A stretch of 14,071 bases of DNA. Origin: UBA3495 sp964629875 (GTDB taxonomy: Bacteria; Chloroflexota; Dehalococcoidia; Lucifugimonadales; UBA3495). The notes under the pieces are model-generated. The model made no database searches, was not told the origin of the DNA, and saw only the letters and a list, made by a program, of their open reading frames with translations. The stretch's first letter is position 1. Each line of letters starts with the position of its first letter. The translations under genes and the position numbers were made by a program. The stretch lies in NCBI GenBank assembly GCA_964629875.1, contig CAZVRK010000031.1:1-14071 (forward strand). The letters are read 5' to 3'. Below, one piece after another: positions 6,556 through 14,056 of this stretch.

Positions 6556-9105
6556 ATGACCAGAAGTAAAGAACAAGGCACTGCCACAGTACATCATGTA
6601 TCGTCAAAGAAACAAATAACATCTACGCCCGTGTCACTAGCAACGGAAGATGACAGCCATATAGAAGCGGTTGGTTTCTTAACAGCTATGGTATTGACAT
6701 TGATGGGTAACTACGCGCAAACAGGCCATTTCGGAGGGCCGTTAGCATACACTCCGTTTACTGTAGCTTCACATTTGGCAGGCCCTGATTCCGGCGGACT
6801 CAGATTTGACTATAGGCGACCCAAACATCCTTATGCAGACAAATTCATGTTGGCCGGAGGGCACAATGCTCCAGTCACATATGCTTTATGGATGATAATG
6901 GGTGAAGCATTAGACAGGATGCACAGCAAAACTGGCGACCACAAATACGCTGCTGATCCTGAACAATCAATGCTATCGATAGACGCTTTAGGCTTTAGAA
7001 GAGGGAAAGAAGCACTAATCAACCTGCTTAAGGATAATGATCTCGAGAATCATCCTCTAATGCAACAAGCAAAGAAACGAGGCATAAGACCCCTATCTGG
7101 ACATTCCGAGACCACTGACCTTACTAATGATGTAAATGGCGGTCCATCAGGCATTGGAATAGCAACGGCTGCAGGAAAAGCAGCCTTTTGGGATATGATT
7201 GGAGCTCCGGACACGCTCAAGATATTGGCGGTAGAAGGCGAATTCGCGATGACCTCCGGCCACTCACAAGAAATGAAGACTCAAGCTCTCGCGCAACAAG
7301 TCGGGAAAAGGCTGAGGATTTTCCTTTCTTATAACAATGCAGGGATAGACGACGAACTAATTGGCGGAGTCATAAAGTCCGAGTACGATTCATATCAGCT
7401 TGAAGATCAATGGACGTCATACGGATGGAACGTCCTATCCCTAGACGATGGTAACGATTACAAGCAGGTTATGGCTGCTCTAAAAACAATGGAAGACTGG
7501 GATCCAGAGGATTCTCGTCCCATAATAGTCATAGGGAAAACAGTAAAAGGATGGTGGCCCGGCGTAGTTAACGGTGAAATCCCCGGATACGGCAAACAGA
7601 TTGTAAGCTACGCAAGCCACCCGTACGGATTCCCATTAAACAGTGATTATTTTCAGGCATTGGCTGGCACATTCGAGGCACACTTTGGCGTCAAATTTGA
7701 AGGAATACACGATGGCCCCCCCGCGAATACTCGGGATCGTTTGATACAATTCAAAACCAACATAGATATAGCCCTTTCAACTCTTGACCAGACCGGACTA
7801 GGAGAATGGTTGGCAAATCGCCTGGTCGAGATCGGAAATAGCGTTCAAGACGACCTGCCAATTAGGATAGATAACACTATAGATCCTTTTCTAGACAAAC
7901 GATTAGACCAAGACACGCTACCTCTGGAGCCACAATCAGTAATCGCACGCAATCCGGTTTCAGGCCTTGAAAAAGAAGTGTCTATCAAATTATTTGAGGA
8001 GCCTGGAAACGTAAGGGGTACCAGGAGAGCTATTTCAGAGATAGTCAAATGGATGAACTATGTAACCCAAGACCGATTTATAGTCCTAGCTGCGGATTTA
8101 GCCGATTCTATAAATGTTGAAAGCGGGTCTTTGTGGGGCCACTATGACCCAATACACAACCCGGCCGGTACTAGGTTAAAAGCAGCCATACAAGAGGCTG
8201 GCAACGCCTCCACTGCCATAGGCATAGTCGGCCAAACCGTGTCTGCTGACCCAGACCAACATGTCGGCATGTGGGCTCTGACAGGATCATATGGTGCGTT
8301 CACTCCTCTAATGTACTTGCCAGTACGCGTTTGGAGTCAACAAAATCAAGACAGCCCATTCAGAGTGGGTGTTTTGAATATCTTGGCAGGCCACTCAGGT
8401 CCTGAAACGGCAGCAGATGCTAGAACACATTTCGGGATATTTTCGCCCCAAGTTTGGAAGCTATTTCCTAAGGGACAAGTCATAACTCTTAGTTTCTGGG
8501 ATTACAATGACGTTGCTCCAGCATATTTTGCCGCTGCTAATATAGCAGCAAGAGATCCCAAAGTAGGTGCTATAGTTCTTGAAGTCGCCAGGCCGGATTT
8601 CCCGGTTGCGGATAGGAACACATTTGCGGATACCGACATCAGAGCTGCCGCAAAGGGTTTCTACGTAATAAAGGATTTCGATCCCAATTTGCCGAAGCAA
8701 GGTTACGTCATAACCCAGGGATCATCCTCTACAGTCAATTTAGTATCCATAATACCTAAACTGATAGATGAAGGCATTAATGTGAAGATCATTGCTGCCA
8801 TTAGTGAAGAATTGTTTAACCGCCAGACTATGGAATATCAAAACAATGTATTTCCCACCAGTGGAAAATATGACATGATGGTTGTTACTACAGGCACCAA
8901 GAGAGTATGGCCAGTATCTAATGTGGGCCCACTAACGGATGAATACTCACTTACTTCTGACTGGCATAATGAATGGTTAACGGGTGGTTCTGAATCCGAT
9001 GTGATATCAGAGGCCAAACTTGACGCGGAATCGATATTGAATGGTATCAAACGGTTTGCGACTGACCACGAGACACGTATCCAACAACAGAGAGACATGC
9101 TTTAG
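6556..9105 (+). CDS. Divergent transketolase-like ThDP-dependent enzyme
   Basis: An 849-residue protein with the full transketolase order: a pyrophosphate-binding domain (about 40-380), a pyrimidine-binding domain (about 485-680) and a transketolase C-terminal domain (about 700-835). Transketolase-type histidines appear to be kept: H58 in TGHFGG, H103 in LAGGHNAP, H183 in SGHSE and H355 in SHPYGFPL. GGPSGIGIATA (195-205) matches the TGPLGQG region. Two key motifs differ. The metal-binding GDG appears as GEF (228-230, then TSGHSQE, with NN at 260-261), and the Glu that activates ThDP in the REH/REF motif has no counterpart, the region reading SADPDQ (563-568). LTGSYGAF (576-582) and the following segment recall phosphoketolases as much as transketolases. 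It is about 190 residues longer than a typical transketolase. GGGAG lies 6 bases before the ATG. Substrates are unknown; sugar-phosphate ketol transfer, phosphoketolase-like cleavage or a non-standard reaction are all possible. Confidence 0.75.
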   Translation: MTRSKEQGTATVHHVSSKKQITSTPVSLATEDDSHIEAVGFLTAMVLTLMGNYAQTGHFGGPLAYTPFTVASHLAGPDSGGLRFDYRRPKHPYADKFMLAGGHNAPVTYALWMIMGEALDRMHSKTGDHKYAADPEQSMLSIDALGFRRGKEALINLLKDNDLENHPLMQQAKKRGIRPLSGHSETTDLTNDVNGGPSGIGIATAAGKAAFWDMIGAPDTLKILAVEGEFAMTSGHSQEMKTQALAQQVGKRLRIFLSYNNAGIDDELIGGVIKSEYDSYQLEDQWTSYGWNVLSLDDGNDYKQVMAALKTMEDWDPEDSRPIIVIGKTVKGWWPGVVNGEIPGYGKQIVSYASHPYGFPLNSDYFQALAGTFEAHFGVKFEGIHDGPPANTRDRLIQFKTNIDIALSTLDQTGLGEWLANRLVEIGNSVQDDLPIRIDNTIDPFLDKRLDQDTLPLEPQSVIARNPVSGLEKEVSIKLFEEPGNVRGTRRAISEIVKWMNYVTQDRFIVLAADLADSINVESGSLWGHYDPIHNPAGTRLKAAIQEAGNASTAIGIVGQTVSADPDQHVGMWALTGSYGAFTPLMYLPVRVWSQQNQDSPFRVGVLNILAGHSGPETAADARTHFGIFSPQVWKLFPKGQVITLSFWDYNDVAPAYFAAANIAARDPKVGAIVLEVARPDFPVADRNTFADTDIRAAAKGFYVIKDFDPNLPKQGYVITQGSSSTVNLVSIIPKLIDEGINVKIIAAISEELFNRQTMEYQNNVFPTSGKYDMMVVTTGTKRVWPVSNVGPLTDEYSLTSDWHNEWLTGGSESDVISEAKLDAESILNGIKRFATDHETRIQQQRDML

Positions 9106-9117
9106 AATTTGAACTGG

Positions 9118-10038
9118 CTAAAAGTCTCCACTTGCCCAAGATTTAATTAAATGATGAGCTATTGCTATCGGATCCGGCAGCTGCAGTTCATCATTCTTTT
9201 TATCAAGAGCTAACAAAACTTCATGACGACTGAACCATCTGACATCTGTCATTTCTTCGGGGTCCATATCAATATCAGTACTAGCAGCTTCGGCTAAACA
9301 CCCGATCATTAGCGAAGATGGGAAAGGCCATGGCTGAGACGAATGATATCGAACATTTTTCACTTCGATACCGGCCTCCTCTCTTATCTCACGGGCCACA
9401 CCTTCTTCTATCGACTCCCCCTGATCCATAAACCCAGCCAACGCTGAGTATCTATTCATTCGCGCAAGTCTTCCCCTAGACTGGCCTAATAAACATCTAT
9501 CTCCGTCATAAATTAGCATGATTATCACAGGATCAGTACGTGGAAAGTGTTCGGAACCACAGGAGATACATTGAAGTTTTTGCCCTCCACGCCTAGGTTC
9601 ATTCGCTCCACCGCAAACAGAACAGAACTTATGCCTATTATGCCAATTTATCTGAGCCCTACCTTGTGCCAATATGCCGCTCTTAGGTTTATCTATCATT
9701 TCTGCTGTAGAGCGCGCATCTTCAAAGGAATAGCCAGTACGCTCGCATATTTCTTTCTTCACATCATCGTCATTATTAACATCAACGGCAAAGTAGCAGA
9801 TATCCTCCATTGACCCGAGATAATACCCACTATCATTACACCCACTATCCATAAGCACAGACTTGCCTATCCATCCCAAGTCTAGATGTGATGTCGAATT
9901 CACCAGTACCGTAGGCCCTGCCATAGGCAAAAAGAGGCTAGTAGAGTCCTTTGCTTTTTCTATTATCCAATCTTCATCACGCCGATCTTGTTCACCTCTG
10001 TCCAGAGGGTTGCCAGCGAATATATGTGGTTCTCTCAA
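9118..10038 (-). CDS. nudC: NudC-like Nudix hydrolase (NAD(H) pyrophosphatase)
   Basis: A 306-residue Nudix protein that would hydrolyse NADH or NAD to NMN(H) and AMP; NudC enzymes also remove NAD caps from RNA. A poorly conserved N-terminal domain (1-125) is followed by a four-cysteine zinc ribbon (C139, C142, C157, C160). Next comes the Nudix box GFMDQGESIEEGVAREIREEAG beginning at residue 202, matching GX5EX7REUXEEXGU exactly, and then SQPWPFPSS (234-242), the signature that separates NADH pyrophosphatases from other Nudix enzymes. The start is TTG at 10036-10038, supported by AAGGAG seven bases upstream and by the absence of a better-placed ATG. It converges on the transketolase-like gene with 12 bp between stop codons and no terminator there, so their transcripts probably overlap. 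It is transcribed divergently from the LimB-like gene. Confidence 0.92.
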   Translation of the reverse strand: MREPHIFAGNPLDRGEQDRRDEDWIIEKAKDSTSLFLPMAGPTVLVNSTSHLDLGWIGKSVLMDSGCNDSGYYLGSMEDICYFAVDVNNDDDVKKEICERTGYSFEDARSTAEMIDKPKSGILAQGRAQINWHNRHKFCSVCGGANEPRRGGQKLQCISCGSEHFPRTDPVIIMLIYDGDRCLLGQSRGRLARMNRYSALAGFMDQGESIEEGVAREIREEAGIEVKNVRYHSSQPWPFPSSLMIGCLAEAASTDIDMDPEEMTDVRWFSRHEVLLALDKKNDELQLPDPIAIAHHLIKSWASGDF

Positions 10039-10175
10039 GTCAGTGCTCCTTATGAAAACAAACTATTCCTATGATAATCACAACGTGCAATCAGTCGAGG
10101 TATTGTCCCAGTTCACATAGCATAGTGCAAACGTCGCGAACTTACTGGTTTGTATTTAAAGTTTCAATAATACGG

Positions 10176-10204
10176 TTGACACGATACTAAGCCAAGTTCA
10201 CAAT
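10176..10204 (+). promoter_or_regulatory. Candidate promoter of the LimB-like monooxygenase operon
   Basis: A consensus TTGACA (10176-10181) and CACAAT (10199-10204) are separated by exactly 17 bp. Transcription would start near 10211, leaving a leader of about 32 nt with the AGGAGG ribosome binding site. Confidence 0.5.
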
Positions 10205-10219
10205 GAGAAAACTTGGCTT
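10189..10219. promoter_or_regulatory. 10-bp perfect dyad overlapping the LimB-like promoter (candidate operator)
   Basis: AAGCCAAGTT (10189-10198) is repeated in reverse complement as AACTTGGCTT (10210-10219) around an 11-base spacer that contains the proposed -10. The centre-to-centre distance of the arms is 21 bp, two helical turns, as expected for a dimeric repressor binding one DNA face. The predicted transcript would start inside the right arm, so an RNA hairpin is less likely. Confidence 0.5.
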
Positions 10220-10242
10220 GTTGAATAACTAGGAGGATGATT

Positions 10243-11412
10243 ATGCCGTTACCTGAGCGACTGAAATTTGGTATTTTCCTCGGACCATTTCATAGGGTAG
10301 GTGAAAACCCTACCCTTGCCATACAGAGAGACCTAGAGTTAATAGAATGGCTAGATCATTTAGGCTTTGACGAAGCTTGGATCGGAGAGCACCACAGCGC
10401 CGGTTGGGAAATCATATCATCTCCAGAGGTATTTATAGCAGCTGCCGCAGAACGTACTAGGAACATAAAGTTGGGGACAGGCGTGGTAAGCCTCCCATAC
10501 CATCATCCGTTAATGGTGGCAAACAGGATTGTCCAGTTGGATCACATGACTAAAGGCCGCATATTATTCGGAGTAGGGCCAGGCGCCCTACCTGGTGACG
10601 CTTACATGATGGGAATCCCACATGAAACCCAGAGAGAAAGAATGGATGAGTCACTAACCACTATTATCAGACTATTCACTGAAACTGATCCGATCACATA
10701 CAAAAGTGACTGGTTTGAGCTGAACGAAGGGCTAATCCATCTAAGACCATATACTAAACCATACATGCCGATATCTGTAGCATCCGTACAATCACCGGCA
10801 GGTGTCACTTTAGCTGGCAAACACGGTACATCTGTATTAACGATTACTGTACCTAGAGACCCATCATCAGGACCATCCGACCTGATGACTTTGTGGGATA
10901 TAGCTGAGGAGTCCGCGTCAAAACATGGGAACAAAATGAATCGCGATGATTGGCGATTAGTCTTGCCTGTACACATAGCTGAGACCAGGGAAGAAGCATT
11001 TGCAGACGCTAGAATCGGAGCTGGGCAATACTTACGGGAATATACAGAAGGTACAAACGGACGCAAAGCAGCATTCGATGGCCCCTTGGACAAGGTTATA
11101 GATCACATGGCAGATAACGGGTCATGGATAATAGGAACTCCAGACGATTGTATACAAGGGATACGAAAATTAGAGGAACGTAGCGGTGGATTCGGCGCCT
11201 TTCTGGTGCAAACTATCGACTGGGCTCCTCGTGAAAAAATGCTAAAGAGCTACGAATTGCTAGCTCGTTATGTAATGCCACAATTCCAGGGCTCCGTCAT
11301 CAGCACTACTGCCTCTAATCAGTGGGCTGCTGAAAGGCAGGAGGCTTTAGTAAGTGGGCGTACTAGAGCTATTGATCGAGCCAAACAGGTCTATGCTGAA
11401 CGGACTAGCTAA
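10243..11412 (+). CDS. LimB-like flavin-dependent monooxygenase (luciferase-like family)
   Basis: A 389-residue luciferase-fold enzyme resembling limonene 1,2-monooxygenase and related FMN-dependent oxygenases. These use reduced flavin from a separate reductase and O2 to oxidise small, often terpenoid or alkanal substrates. Visible motifs are LKFGIFLGPFH (7-17), the superfamily element GFDEAWIGEHHSAGWE (41-56), LGTGVVSLPYHHPLMVANRI (77-96), RILFGVGPGALPGDA (106-120) and a C-terminal WIIGTPDDC flavin-phosphate-side motif. The start is ATG 10243, not the ATG at 10237, because the AGGAGG at 10231-10236 directly abuts 10237 and is ideally 6 bases from 10243. The acyl-CoA-dehydrogenase-fold gene follows 60 bp downstream with no terminator between, so they are probably one transcript. 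No flavin reductase is nearby. The true substrate is unknown. Confidence 0.85.
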   Translation: MPLPERLKFGIFLGPFHRVGENPTLAIQRDLELIEWLDHLGFDEAWIGEHHSAGWEIISSPEVFIAAAAERTRNIKLGTGVVSLPYHHPLMVANRIVQLDHMTKGRILFGVGPGALPGDAYMMGIPHETQRERMDESLTTIIRLFTETDPITYKSDWFELNEGLIHLRPYTKPYMPISVASVQSPAGVTLAGKHGTSVLTITVPRDPSSGPSDLMTLWDIAEESASKHGNKMNRDDWRLVLPVHIAETREEAFADARIGAGQYLREYTEGTNGRKAAFDGPLDKVIDHMADNGSWIIGTPDDCIQGIRKLEERSGGFGAFLVQTIDWAPREKMLKSYELLARYVMPQFQGSVISTTASNQWAAERQEALVSGRTRAIDRAKQVYAERTS

Positions 11413-11472
11413 TCTAGAATGCTCATCAATTTAAAATACATTTCACGATATTGGTAACACAAGGATAAATTT

Positions 11473-12627
11473 ATGAACGCAGAGCAAATTCTAGAGAAAG
11501 TCCCCACAATTGTTAAACAATGGGCTTCCGAACGTGAAGAGCGTCAACAGCGTACTAAAGCCGACCCAGCTGATTATGCGACATTACGAGGCATCGGAGT
11601 ACCCCTATTGGCAGTTCCTGTTGAATTTGGCGGTACATGGCAAGATTTATCGAGATCAGCCAGAACTATAGGACTAATGCTACGAACTCTAGCCCAAGGC
11701 GATCCATCAATTACCTTGGCCAGTTCTATGCATCAAGGTGTTCTGGCTTCTTGGAGGGTACCAACTGTTCCTGAACCCTACAACGAAGCCTGGCAGAGAC
11801 AGCGATCAGAAGTATTCAGCACTGTGACTAATGGAGCTTGGTGGGGTACCATTGTGTCTGAACCCGGTAGCGGAGGAGACACTGGCAAGACTCAATCACT
11901 GTGCGTGCCAGAGTCATCTGATTCCCTTAAATATCGTCTATCCGGACAAAAACATTTTGGAAGTGGATCCGGCTTGACCTCCTTTATGACTACACGTGCA
12001 ATTCCTGATGGCGAAACCACTCCTGACCTTTTCTTCATGGAAGTAAAAGACCAACCTTGGGACGGGAGCACTGGAATCAAACTGGCCGCCGAATGGAAAG
12101 GTCACGGTATGAGTTCTACAAACAGTCATGCCTTTGAATTCACAAACTTTCCAGCAACTAGGGTGGCTTGGCCAGGACATCAAGCAGAGTTAATGGCTGG
12201 TAACGGTAGCTTAGGAGGAATGTCCTTCACTTCAGTAATAGTTGGGGTAGTAGACGCCGCCATGGACTACACCAGAAATTGGCTCAAAACAAACCTTGCT
12301 AACGGCTCTTCACTGAGGGCTTTTCAGCAGGTAGAGTGGACAATGGCCGAACAAGAAGCCTGGCTAATAGAGCAAGCATGGGAAAGCGGTATGAGATCCT
12401 TCGAAAACAACACATTGGAACGTCGAACAGTGTTACTTGCGAAAGAGAACGTCGCAAGGCTCGCCGCATCCGTTCTAGACAGATTATGTAAACTTTCCGG
12501 CGGTACCGCTTATACTAAATACTCGCCGCTAGGAACATGGTTGCAAGACGTACGAGCCCTAGGTTATCTGCGACCGCCTTGGGCATTAGCTTTCGATAAT
12601 ATGTTTAATATGAGTTTAGAGGAATAA
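11473..12627 (+). CDS. Acyl-CoA-dehydrogenase-fold flavoprotein, probably a DszC-type monooxygenase
   Basis: A 384-residue protein of the acyl-CoA dehydrogenase superfamily. The helical N-terminal domain (1-120) includes GDPSITLASSMH (76-87). The middle domain opens with SEPGSGGD (129-136), the flavin-contacting motif equivalent to TEPGAGSD, followed by LSGQKHFGSGSG (156-167) and WKGHGMSSTNS (208-218). The C-terminal helical bundle ends in LSGGTAYTKYSPLGTWLQDVRAL (from 341). The usual dehydrogenase Glu (YEGT-like segment) is absent: the chain reads GYLRPPWALAFDN (364-376). Loss of that base, together with a luciferase-fold monooxygenase partner upstream, favours a group D flavin monooxygenase (DszC/SfnB-like) over a beta-oxidation enzyme. 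That is inference. An AAGGAT ribosome binding site lies six bases upstream of the ATG. The gene is closed by a strong terminator. Confidence 0.78.
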   Translation: MNAEQILEKVPTIVKQWASEREERQQRTKADPADYATLRGIGVPLLAVPVEFGGTWQDLSRSARTIGLMLRTLAQGDPSITLASSMHQGVLASWRVPTVPEPYNEAWQRQRSEVFSTVTNGAWWGTIVSEPGSGGDTGKTQSLCVPESSDSLKYRLSGQKHFGSGSGLTSFMTTRAIPDGETTPDLFFMEVKDQPWDGSTGIKLAAEWKGHGMSSTNSHAFEFTNFPATRVAWPGHQAELMAGNGSLGGMSFTSVIVGVVDAAMDYTRNWLKTNLANGSSLRAFQQVEWTMAEQEAWLIEQAWESGMRSFENNTLERRTVLLAKENVARLAASVLDRLCKLSGGTAYTKYSPLGTWLQDVRALGYLRPPWALAFDNMFNMSLEE

Positions 12628-12635
12628 TCAAACAA

Positions 12636-12673
12636 AAAAAGAAGACCATATTTTGGCATATGGTCTTCTTTTT
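12636..12673. terminator. Bidirectional intrinsic terminator between convergent genes
   Basis: A 16-bp perfect stem, AAAAAGAAGACCATAT (12636-12651) with its complement at 12658-12673, has a TTTGGC loop. T-rich on both exits, it would stop the flavoprotein transcript from the left and the VOC transcript (stop at 12694) from the right. Confidence 0.88.
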
Positions 12674-12693
12674 CCTCATATTTCTTTTGCAGA

Positions 12694-13137
12694 TTAATAA
12701 TGCCTTAGTTCTACTACATTATCATCAGGATCGTAAACGTATAGAGATATCCCATCACCATGAGATCCCCATCGCTTTCCAGGTCCCGCTTGAATCTCAA
12801 CTCCAATACTTTCAAATGATTCCTTTAGCCGTTCCATATCAGTTTTCTGTATCACTACGCAAAAATGATCTTGATTCTTGTCGCCATCTTTACCTATCGG
12901 AGTTTGATCAAACTCAAAGAGATCTATTATGGTATCACCATTGATTCGCACGGAAGGAAAACGAACCTCCCCATTGCGCCATTGATCTACACGTTCACTA
13001 GCTAATCCCAGTACCTCTGTATAGAAATTTAAAGACCGTTCAGCATCAGAAACCCGTAATACTATATGATCCATTTCTGTTATTTTTACCAGTGGCTTCT
13101 TTATAGCCCCATAATCTATCTGAGTCTTAGTGGCCAT
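12694..13137 (-). CDS. VOC (glyoxalase/bleomycin-resistance/dioxygenase) superfamily protein
   Basis: A 147-residue single-domain metalloprotein with two beta-alpha-beta-beta-beta modules. Its likely metal ligands are visible: His24 in MDHIVLRV, Glu75 in IDLFEF, His91 in DHFCVVI and Glu143 in DPDDNVVELRHY. The order H-E-H-E is typical of glyoxalase-like members and the ending DPDDNVVEL is a superfamily hallmark. The reaction (isomerase, lyase or dioxygenase) cannot be assigned. The start is ATG at 13135-13137, with GGAGG five bases upstream; the longer frame from TTG at 13149 would place that site inside the gene. It follows the ThuA-like gene by 39 bp on the same strand, a probable two-gene operon. 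Confidence 0.85.
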   Translation of the reverse strand: MATKTQIDYGAIKKPLVKITEMDHIVLRVSDAERSLNFYTEVLGLASERVDQWRNGEVRFPSVRINGDTIIDLFEFDQTPIGKDGDKNQDHFCVVIQKTDMERLKESFESIGVEIQAGPGKRWGSHGDGISLYVYDPDDNVVELRHY

Positions 13138-13176
13138 AGCGACCTCCAAAATTACAAATATCGTAGATACGCTGGT

Positions 13177-13869
13177 TTACGCAGTGACCCAATCGACACC
13201 GTTCAGTACCATTTTCTGGAACTCTGGACTTTGGAAACTTTTACCATCATGTCCGAGCAACAATGTATATACCTTTCCACTACCGTAGGTTTTTGTCCAG
13301 CCCAAAGGAAACGTACCTGCCGGCATATGCGTATCTGCTCGGTCTGGGCCCCACGGCCAAGTACCTTCTTCAGACGTGCCAGTAATAAAGACATCATTGC
13401 CTTCTATATATGTAATACCCATATACAGTTCATCATCTGTACTAAAATCAGATACACCAGCAACACCGGGATGTCCGCTGTTACTTACATTAACACTGAA
13501 ATTTCCGTAAGGTGGATGGAAACTTGTTCCAGTAACCCATCCGCCCCCTGTAATATTATTAAACTCTGGCCAATAATCTGACCCACATCCAGAGATATGT
13601 AAGCACACGAAACCTTTCCCTGATTTGATGAACTCTATTATTCCGTTTTGGGAAGCTATAGGAAGAGTTAAATCTTCATGACCAGATGCGTTTTCCCTAC
13701 GAGTATTAAAGACTAGAGCATCGAATTCTCCCATCTTAGCCGCATCCGCTAATATAGACGCGTGTTCCGTAACCGTTACTTGGTGCCCTGCATCGTTTAG
13801 AAATTTATCTAAAATTGGGGTAGATTCTTCGTATGGGTGTCTCCCGCCAGATATAACAAGTAATTTCAT
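13177..13869 (-). CDS. ThuA-like domain protein
   Basis: A 230-residue protein with the class I glutamine-amidotransferase-like fold of the ThuA family. It begins MKLLVISGGRHPYEESTPIL, the characteristic strand plus GGRHPYE turn. The stretch GKGFVCLHISGCGSDYWPEFNNITGGGW (about 84-111) is the hallmark ThuA segment, where amidotransferases would carry the nucleophilic Cys elbow. SFHPPYGNFSVNV, ELYMGITY and PLGWTKTYGSGKVYTLLLGHD follow in family order. ThuA proteins are linked to disaccharide use (trehalose, sucrose) in rhizobia, but many homologues have no proven activity. GAGGA lies six bases before the ATG. It is the first gene of a probable operon with the VOC protein, which suggests a joint role in small-carbohydrate or catabolite processing, by context only. 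Confidence 0.85.
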   Translation of the reverse strand: MKLLVISGGRHPYEESTPILDKFLNDAGHQVTVTEHASILADAAKMGEFDALVFNTRRENASGHEDLTLPIASQNGIIEFIKSGKGFVCLHISGCGSDYWPEFNNITGGGWVTGTSFHPPYGNFSVNVSNSGHPGVAGVSDFSTDDELYMGITYIEGNDVFITGTSEEGTWPWGPDRADTHMPAGTFPLGWTKTYGSGKVYTLLLGHDGKSFQSPEFQKMVLNGVDWVTA

Positions 13870-13964
13870 GACTGTTCCTCACCTTTAACTAATCTACTGT
13901 TTTACCGTACTAAACCAGGGCTACACGAGCTTAGTGATCGATTAACCTGTGCCTAGTACAACTA

Positions 13965-14040
13965 TGGTGGAGGTGAGCGGGCTCGAACCGCTGACCTCCT
14001 GCTTGCAAAGCAGGCGCTCTCCCACCTGAGCTACACCCCC
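13965..14040 (-). tRNA. tRNA-Ala (anticodon UGC)
   Basis: A complete 76-nt cloverleaf on the minus strand. The acceptor stem GGGGGTG pairs with CACCTCC and includes the G3:U70 wobble that defines alanine tRNAs. The D arm has GCTC/GAGC, the anticodon arm CCTGC/GCAGG encloses TTTGCAA with anticodon TGC, and the T arm AGCGG-TTCGAGC-CCGCT is canonical. The CCA end is encoded (13965-13967). A TATAAA on the minus strand (14051-14056) sits about 10 bases before the gene as a likely -10; its -35 would fall at or beyond the window edge. Confidence 0.97.
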
Positions 14041-14050
14041 AAAACAGAGA

Positions 14051-14056
14051 TTTATA
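14051..14056 (-). promoter_or_regulatory. Candidate -10 element of the tRNA-Ala gene
   Basis: TATAAA on the minus strand, with about ten bases between it and the first base of the tRNA. The matching -35 cannot be checked because the window ends 15 bases upstream. Confidence 0.4.

Noticed and set aside
6556..9105. Firm annotation as transketolase or as phosphoketolase
   Set aside because: Elements of both are visible, but the metal-binding and catalytic-Glu motifs match neither, so only the broader family is claimed.
10602..11093. 163-codon open frame on the minus strand
   Set aside because: It lies wholly inside the LimB-like gene, has no ribosome binding site and its translation shows no domain-like pattern.
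12660..12944. 94-codon plus-strand frame beginning at the terminator
   Set aside because: Its first codons are the terminator stem and T-run, and the rest is antisense to the VOC gene.
13066..13581. 171-codon open frame on the plus strand
   Set aside because: It runs antisense through the VOC and ThuA genes, both of which have family motifs and ribosome binding sites; its translation is cysteine- and tyrosine-rich without recognisable features.
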